50,345 nucleotides of DNA. Source: an uncultured Rhizobiaceae group bacterium (lineage in GTDB: Bacteria; Pseudomonadota; Alphaproteobacteria; Rhizobiales; Rhizobiaceae). The notes under the pieces were generated by a model that saw only the letters and a program-made list of their open reading frames with translations, was not told the origin of the DNA and did no database searches. The translations under genes and the position numbers were made by a program. This document shows positions 45,659 to 50,345 of this stretch, piece after piece; position 1 is the first letter of the stretch; each line of letters starts with the position of its first letter. The DNA is taken from assembly GCA_938044775.1 (NCBI GenBank), contig CALIOE010000093.1:1-50345 (forward strand), given 5' to 3'.

Positions 45659-47701
45659 CTAGCTGGCGACGCCGATGTGAGGGATTACCGGAGACGATTC
45701 GCGCGGTGAAGACATGTCGAGTGTGGGGTTTTTCAGCAATTGGAGAACCTGTTCCTGGGGCAGGGCCTTGCCGAGGAGATAGCCCTGCATTTCGTCACAT
45801 GCGTTTTCTCTCAGGAAGTCCACATGTGCAGGCGACTCAACACCTTCCGCAATGATTTTCAGGTCAAGGTTTTTCCCGAGTGCGATAATCGCCTTGGTAA
45901 CTGGCGCCATTCGGTGTGAGTTTTCCAGCTCCATAATAAACGAGCGGTCAATCTTCAACTTGTCAAAAGGAAAAGCCGTCAGGGAGGAAAGTGAGGAGTA
46001 TCCGGTACCGAAGTCATCCATGGCCAGGGATACTCCAAGATTCTTGATACCTCTAAGAACGTGAAGGGCATAATCGAAGTCGTCGATCAACACGCTTTCG
46101 GTCACTTCAAGCTCCAGCCGGCTTGCCGGCAGACCCGTCTCATAGAGGATGTTCCTGACTATCGATACGATGTCGGTGTAGCGAATTTGCACTGCCGAAA
46201 CGTTGACGGAAACATTGACCGGTTGCGACCACTGGAGTGCCAACTCACAGGATTGTTGGAGAGTATTTCGGCCAATTTCATTAATCAGGCCATTCTCTTC
46301 GGCAATTGGAATGAAGACCCCTGGCGATATGGGGCCAAGCTCGGGGTGGTTCCATCTTGAAAGGGCTTCAAATCCGCTGATTCTTCCCGTGTGGACCACG
46401 GCCTGCGGCTGGAAATACACCTCCATGGATCCGGTTTCCACTGCTTCCTTGAGCTCGCTGGCAATAAAGCGTCGCTCGCGGATTACCTTGTCGAGATCCA
46501 GATTGTAGGCGTGCACGCGTTGCTTGGGATCCGCCTTGGCCCGGTACATGGCAATATCCGCATTTGACAGCAACTCCTGCGCGGTCGAACCATGCTGCGG
46601 GAAAGTGGCCACACCGATACTTACGCCGGTTCTGACCATACTGCCACTCAACTCAAACGCATCTTCCACCGTATTGGCGAGCTTAGTCGCCAGTGAAGGA
46701 ATTTCGCCGTCACTGTCATTCTTGCGTTGAACAGCGACAAATTCGTCACCACCCAAGCGGGCCAGATAGTCACCGTCGCCAAGACAGGCAATAAGCCTTT
46801 GTGAGACCTCTTTGAGGAGCTGATCACCCACGTTGTGTCCATAGACGTCGTTGATTTCCTTAAACTTATTGAGATCAAGATTGAGCAGATAGAACTCGGA
46901 TCCACTTCTTTTTGCTCTTTGAATCTCATCGTCAATTCTTGCTGCGAATGCCATGCGATTAGGCAGCCCGGTCAATGAGCAATGTTGTGCCAGATGGGCA
47001 GCTCGGCTTTCCGCTCGTTCTCGTTCTCTAAGTGCTTCGACATGCCCTGTTACGTCATGCAGCGTGATCACAGAGCCTTCGTCCGGGAGGCTGGAGAATC
47101 TCTTTTCCAGAATTCTGTCGCCAACATTGTGAACAGTTTCTGCTGTCAGAAGCCGAGACGCGAAAGCGTCTATGACGTTTTCTTCGCTGGAGTGTCCCTG
47201 AATTTCTGAAAAATGCGCAAAGCTCGGGTTCCACAATACCGGTTTCTTGTCCCGATCCAATACGCACACAGCAGCATCGACACTCGTCAGAACCGTGGAA
47301 AGAAGCTGTTGGCGCTCTGCGTTTGCAACGGCATATCTGATAGCGCGGTCGACAATCGACGCTGAAAGGTTGGATTTGTTGATGAAGTCGGCCGCACCAG
47401 CTTCCAGCGCCGCTTTGTCTGTGGAGCTGCTTTCCATCCCCGTCAGAAGAATGATGGGCATGTCGTAACCCTTTGCCCTGACAGCCTTGATGAAATCAAT
47501 GCCGCTCGTGGCGCCGAGTCGATAGTCACAGAGGATCACATGGAACGTGGTCTCATGGATTAGATCCATGGCAATTTGTGGCGTATTGGATGTCTCGACG
47601 TCGTAGTTGCTTCCTTCAATCTCCGAAATGGTTTCGCAGATCAGAAAACAATCGTCCTCGTCATCATCGAGCACCAATATCTTCAAATTCAGATTGGACA
47701 T
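45659..47701 (-). CDS. REC-PAS-GGDEF-EAL cyclic-di-GMP signalling protein
   Basis: The start at 47701 (MSNLNLKILVLDDDEDD) has a GGGGGG ribosome binding site and gives 680 residues. A receiver domain (about 5-125; phospho-acceptor Asp 59 in LCDYRLG, Lys 109) comes first, then a PAS-like segment (131-225). A diguanylate cyclase with intact GGDEF (317-321) follows but lacks the RxxD inhibitory site (GDGD instead). The EAL phosphodiesterase (about 408-655) has all main residues: EAL 445-447, Glu in EVTESVL, DDFGTG (562-567), Lys 583, Glu 619 and Gln 639. Both domains appear active, so the net activity depends on the receiver. It lies 118 bases after the response regulator on the same strand. Confidence 0.94.
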   Translation of the reverse strand: MSNLNLKILVLDDDEDDCFLICETISEIEGSNYDVETSNTPQIAMDLIHETTFHVILCDYRLGATSGIDFIKAVRAKGYDMPIILLTGMESSSTDKAALEAGAADFINKSNLSASIVDRAIRYAVANAERQQLLSTVLTSVDAAVCVLDRDKKPVLWNPSFAHFSEIQGHSSEENVIDAFASRLLTAETVHNVGDRILEKRFSSLPDEGSVITLHDVTGHVEALRERERAESRAAHLAQHCSLTGLPNRMAFAARIDDEIQRAKRSGSEFYLLNLDLNKFKEINDVYGHNVGDQLLKEVSQRLIACLGDGDYLARLGGDEFVAVQRKNDSDGEIPSLATKLANTVEDAFELSGSMVRTGVSIGVATFPQHGSTAQELLSNADIAMYRAKADPKQRVHAYNLDLDKVIRERRFIASELKEAVETGSMEVYFQPQAVVHTGRISGFEALSRWNHPELGPISPGVFIPIAEENGLINEIGRNTLQQSCELALQWSQPVNVSVNVSAVQIRYTDIVSIVRNILYETGLPASRLELEVTESVLIDDFDYALHVLRGIKNLGVSLAMDDFGTGYSSLSSLTAFPFDKLKIDRSFIMELENSHRMAPVTKAIIALGKNLDLKIIAEGVESPAHVDFLRENACDEMQGYLLGKALPQEQVLQLLKNPTLDMSSPRESSPVIPHIGVAS

Positions 47702-47819
47702 TACACCCCCCACGTATCGCAGGGGAAACTAGGTCCGAAATGTGTCTGACTTCTAAATAAGTCTATGACATCCAGGAGTTTTGTTCAGCATAATTAACCA
47801 ATGGTTCTAATTAAGCCGA

Positions 47820-48272
47820 TCAATCTTCACTTCCTGGAAGGGCCACAATCTCAATCCAATATTGATTCAATACCTGAACAACTTGTACCAGTCCATCAAA
47901 GGTTACAGGCTTGGTGATAAAAGAATTCACACCCAAATCGTAAGTTCTAAGAATGTCTTCTTCTGATTTCGATGTAGTTAAGACTACAATTGGAATTTTT
48001 CGGAGAGCCGGGTCTGCTCTTATTTCTTTGAGTGCTGTTCGACCATCCATTCTCGGCATGTTGAGATCAAGTAGGATTATGCCCGGAAGGTACTCTCCCT
48101 CGACGTCGGCATATTTCCCCTCCCGTTTGAGGTATTCGAGCAGTTCTATGCCATCCTCAACGAAGTGAACCGGATTTTTTAAGCAAGCTTCTTCGAAAGC
48201 ATCTCCAATGAGCATGCGATCGTCAGAGTCATCATCCGCCACCAAAATTCGAATTGGTTTTAAGTTAGTCAT
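47820..48272 (-). CDS. Single-domain response regulator (Rcp1-like CheY family)
   Basis: Starting at the ATG at 48272 (MTNLKPIRILVADDDSDD) gives 150 residues. The start overlaps the end of the histidine kinase gene by eight bases, which decides it against a longer form. The acidic pocket (Asp 13-15), phospho-acceptor Asp 69 in ILLDLNMPRMDG, Thr in VVLTTSKSEED and Lys 121 in FITKPV are all intact. The long alpha-2 region (EDGIELLEYLKREGKYADVEGEYLPG) is the Rcp1 type that partners phytochrome-like kinases. It has no output domain. Confidence 0.94.
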   Translation of the reverse strand: MTNLKPIRILVADDDSDDRMLIGDAFEEACLKNPVHFVEDGIELLEYLKREGKYADVEGEYLPGIILLDLNMPRMDGRTALKEIRADPALRKIPIVVLTTSKSEEDILRTYDLGVNSFITKPVTFDGLVQVVQVLNQYWIEIVALPGSED

Positions 48273-50271
48273 CGTCCTGGTCCCCTTGCTGGACTTGCTG
48301 AGCCGGCATCTCGATGATGAAAGTGGCCCCTTCGTCTGGAACGCCCTCTGCATCAATGGCGCCGTGGTGCCGCTCTACAATCTTGCGACAGGTTGCCAGC
48401 CCGATCCCGGTGCCCTCATATTCCAATCGGCCGTGAAGCCTTTGAAATATCGCGAATATTTGATCTTTGAACTTGTTTTCGAATCCGATTCCATTGTCCG
48501 ACACCGTGATGCGCCAGACATCATTGGGGATGCCGTTCTCGGTATGAATTACAACGCTCTCCGCAGCAATTGTGACGACCGGCGCAGTATCCGGCCGGGC
48601 AAACTTAAGCGCGTTGCTGATCAGGTTTTGGAACAATTGCCGCATTTGAGTTTTGTCCGCCGGCAAAGTGGGCAAATCTCCGCATTCAACCGAACCGCCC
48701 GAATCTTCTATGCGCATTTGAATGTCGGACAGAACGCCAGCTACTATCTGGTTCAGATCAACGGGAACAAATGGCTTGGCTTTCGTCGTGACGCGGGAAT
48801 AGCTGAGTAGATCGTTGATCAGCTGGCGCATGCGGCCCGCCGCATTTTGCATGCGGTCAAGATACATTTGCCCGTCGTCAGGTAGAACTTCACCGTACTT
48901 TTTGACCAGACGATCGCCAAACGCTTCGATCTTCCTTAGCGGCTCCTGGAGGTCGTGAGATGCCACATAGGCAAAGTCCTGAAGTTCTCTGTTAGAGCGC
49001 TCCAGCTTAGTATTATAGGCTACCAGTTGAGCTTCGTGCTGCTCAATTTTGGTAATGTCCTCATAGGTGGCAATCGTTCCGCCGTTGGCCATTGGTTCGT
49101 TTAGAACTGCGATAACACGCCCGTCTTTCAAGTATTGTTTGATGACAGTTCGTTCACTCAGGTTCCGGGTATTGTTTCGGTTAGCCAGTGCTTGTTGAGC
49201 GTCTTCTTCGCGATAATTTCCAAGCGAAATACTGTATCGCATGATATCGGCCATAACGATTCCGGGGATCACCACCTTATCGGAGAAGCCGTACATGTTG
49301 AGATATTGTCTGTTGCACAGAATAAGGCGTTGATCAGCATCAAACATACAAAGGCCCTGAACCATGTTGTTCAACGCTTCATCAAGCCGGTCACTTGCAC
49401 GATCCAGATCGCTGTTTATCCGTTCGTTTTCAATCTCGTGAGCCTTGAGATCGGAGATGTCGGATCGAACGCTGACAATTCCTCCATCGTCAGTTTTGCG
49501 GTCATGGAGACGAATCCAACGGCCATCCGCCAACTGGGAGACGTAGGCATCGCCAGGGTTTAAGTGCTGCTGCACACGCCATTTGATGAACGCGTCCGGA
49601 TCCATGCCGTGAAGATCAAATCCACCTCTACGAACGCCCTCAGTCAACATATCTTCGTATCTGGCGCCGGGCATGATCAAGTCGGCAATGTGCGGGTTCA
49701 ACTCCACATAGTTTTTGTTGTAACTCACCAACCGGTCTTGATCATCGTATAATGCAAAACCATCAGCCATTCCTTCGAGTGCGTAGGTCATCCGCAACCG
49801 GGCTAAGTCCGCAAGCCCCTGCAGCTGATCGGAACCTGCGGTTTGTGCCCCGATGCCGGACATTTCCTGAACAGTTTCAATCATTCTGCCGTGTGTAGCC
49901 AACGTACGTGTAACGGCGATGTATTTGCCGTCGTTGGTCTCAAATCGAAACTGATGACGCTCCGTACCCTGGAGTCGCCTGAAACTTGTCACAATGGCAG
50001 ACTCGATTTCATCAGGGTCGAGATTTCTTCTTTTCAAAGACATCCCGATCAGATCGCGAAGCGAAGTACCTGGCTGAACTTCATCCCGTGAATAGCCGCA
50101 CAATGAGTAGTAGCGATCATTGGCCTGCAGTAAATTTAGGTCATCCCCAAAAACCGCAATTCCGACATCAACCGACTCCATCACCTCTGAAAGGTCGATG
50201 GCTTCCAACCCGGTCGCTTCCGGATTGCCGGTCATATTATCTCTGACGGCGCGTTGCATCCCCGGTCGCAT
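48265..50271 (-). CDS. PAS-domain sensor histidine kinase
   Basis: The 668-residue protein has no membrane segment, so it senses inside the cell. Three PAS modules (about 25-140, 155-275 and 295-410) precede a short coiled coil, the HisKA domain with His 439 in AYVASHDLQEPLRKIEAF, and the ATPase domain (N-box with Asn 549 and Asn 553, G1 SDNGIGF, G2 GTGIGLA). The HDLQEPLRK form is shared with phytochrome-type kinases that phosphorylate Rcp1-like regulators, and such a regulator follows directly. No chromophore-binding GAF domain is present. The ATG at 50271 has GAGAG upstream; Met 13 (50235) is a possible later start. Confidence 0.93.
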   Translation of the reverse strand: MRPGMQRAVRDNMTGNPEATGLEAIDLSEVMESVDVGIAVFGDDLNLLQANDRYYSLCGYSRDEVQPGTSLRDLIGMSLKRRNLDPDEIESAIVTSFRRLQGTERHQFRFETNDGKYIAVTRTLATHGRMIETVQEMSGIGAQTAGSDQLQGLADLARLRMTYALEGMADGFALYDDQDRLVSYNKNYVELNPHIADLIMPGARYEDMLTEGVRRGGFDLHGMDPDAFIKWRVQQHLNPGDAYVSQLADGRWIRLHDRKTDDGGIVSVRSDISDLKAHEIENERINSDLDRASDRLDEALNNMVQGLCMFDADQRLILCNRQYLNMYGFSDKVVIPGIVMADIMRYSISLGNYREEDAQQALANRNNTRNLSERTVIKQYLKDGRVIAVLNEPMANGGTIATYEDITKIEQHEAQLVAYNTKLERSNRELQDFAYVASHDLQEPLRKIEAFGDRLVKKYGEVLPDDGQMYLDRMQNAAGRMRQLINDLLSYSRVTTKAKPFVPVDLNQIVAGVLSDIQMRIEDSGGSVECGDLPTLPADKTQMRQLFQNLISNALKFARPDTAPVVTIAAESVVIHTENGIPNDVWRITVSDNGIGFENKFKDQIFAIFQRLHGRLEYEGTGIGLATCRKIVERHHGAIDAEGVPDEGATFIIEMPAQQVQQGDQDDD

Positions 50272-50345
50272 TGAAGATCTCTCGAATTGTACTTGGTTCC
50301 CGCGCTCACATTGTTGCTAGGAATGTTAATATTTGGTTCACCGTA

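Noticed and set aside
1..50345. CRISPR arrays, tRNA, rRNA, insertion sequences, prophage or conjugation genes
   Set aside because: No regularly spaced repeats, no tRNA-type T-loop in a cloverleaf context, and no transposase or integrase frame were seen anywhere in the window.

Overview
The window looks like chromosomal DNA of an alphaproteobacterium, most likely of the order Hyphomicrobiales (Rhizobiales) and plausibly marine. The strongest argument is gene order. An RNase D-like gene, lptC, lptA, lptB, rpoN, hpf and ptsN run in one direction, with a DUF1150 gene converging on ptsN; this is a rhizobial-type arrangement. A pepP gene beside a tiny DUF1127 gene and prmA, a TRAP transporter, a XylF/H/G/B/A pathway with a ROK repressor, and a membrane pyrophosphatase fit the same group. 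Base composition is moderately GC-rich throughout (mid-50s percent by eye). No insertion sequence, integrase, CRISPR array, tRNA or rRNA gene was seen.

Layout. 1-646: the end of azlC and all of azlD, a branched-chain amino-acid exporter. 643-6658: pepP, a 54-residue DUF1127 gene with a terminator, prmA, a Na+(K+)/H+ antiporter with a C-terminal RCK-like domain, and a short-chain dehydrogenase-like gene divergent from a LysR regulator. 7739-13766: a secreted esterase, malate synthase G, a secreted von Willebrand A protein, two tandem LysE-type exporters and a small VOC protein. 13917-17026: a DctP-DctQ-DctM TRAP transporter with a terminator-like hairpin after dctP. 17040-20104: a secreted FG-GAP/UnbV protein and a secreted di-haem cytochrome that overlap each other. 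The cytochrome start also overlaps the stop of the ROK repressor gene (20104-21333).

21556-27690 is a full xylose uptake and catabolism operon (xylF, H, G, B, A), with three stem-loops between xylF and xylH. 27703-28433: a zinc-ribbon protein divergent from a cysteine-free MerR regulator. 28676-30652: a membrane pyrophosphatase whose residues predict dependence on potassium.

31049-37030 is the most unusual region. A nucleotide-sugar dehydrogenase diverges from a tightly overlapping three-gene operon: a processive family 2 glycosyltransferase, an inner-membrane periplasmic-adaptor protein whose N-terminus looks like a degenerate response-regulator receiver, and an outer-membrane lipoprotein rich in helices. 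I read it as a synthase-dependent exopolysaccharide machine, probably for a uronic- or aminouronic-acid polymer. It resembles the alginate logic (Alg8/Alg44) but has a pseudo-receiver where Alg44 has a PilZ domain.

37152-43219 is the conserved envelope/nitrogen-regulation block (DUF1150, ptsN, hpf, rpoN, lptB, lptA, lptC, rnd). 43220-45658 is mostly gene-free apart from a small DUF805-like membrane protein, and carries several structured repeats. 45659-50271 is a signalling cassette read right to left: a triple-PAS histidine kinase, an overlapping single-domain response regulator, and a REC-PAS-GGDEF-EAL cyclic-di-GMP protein.
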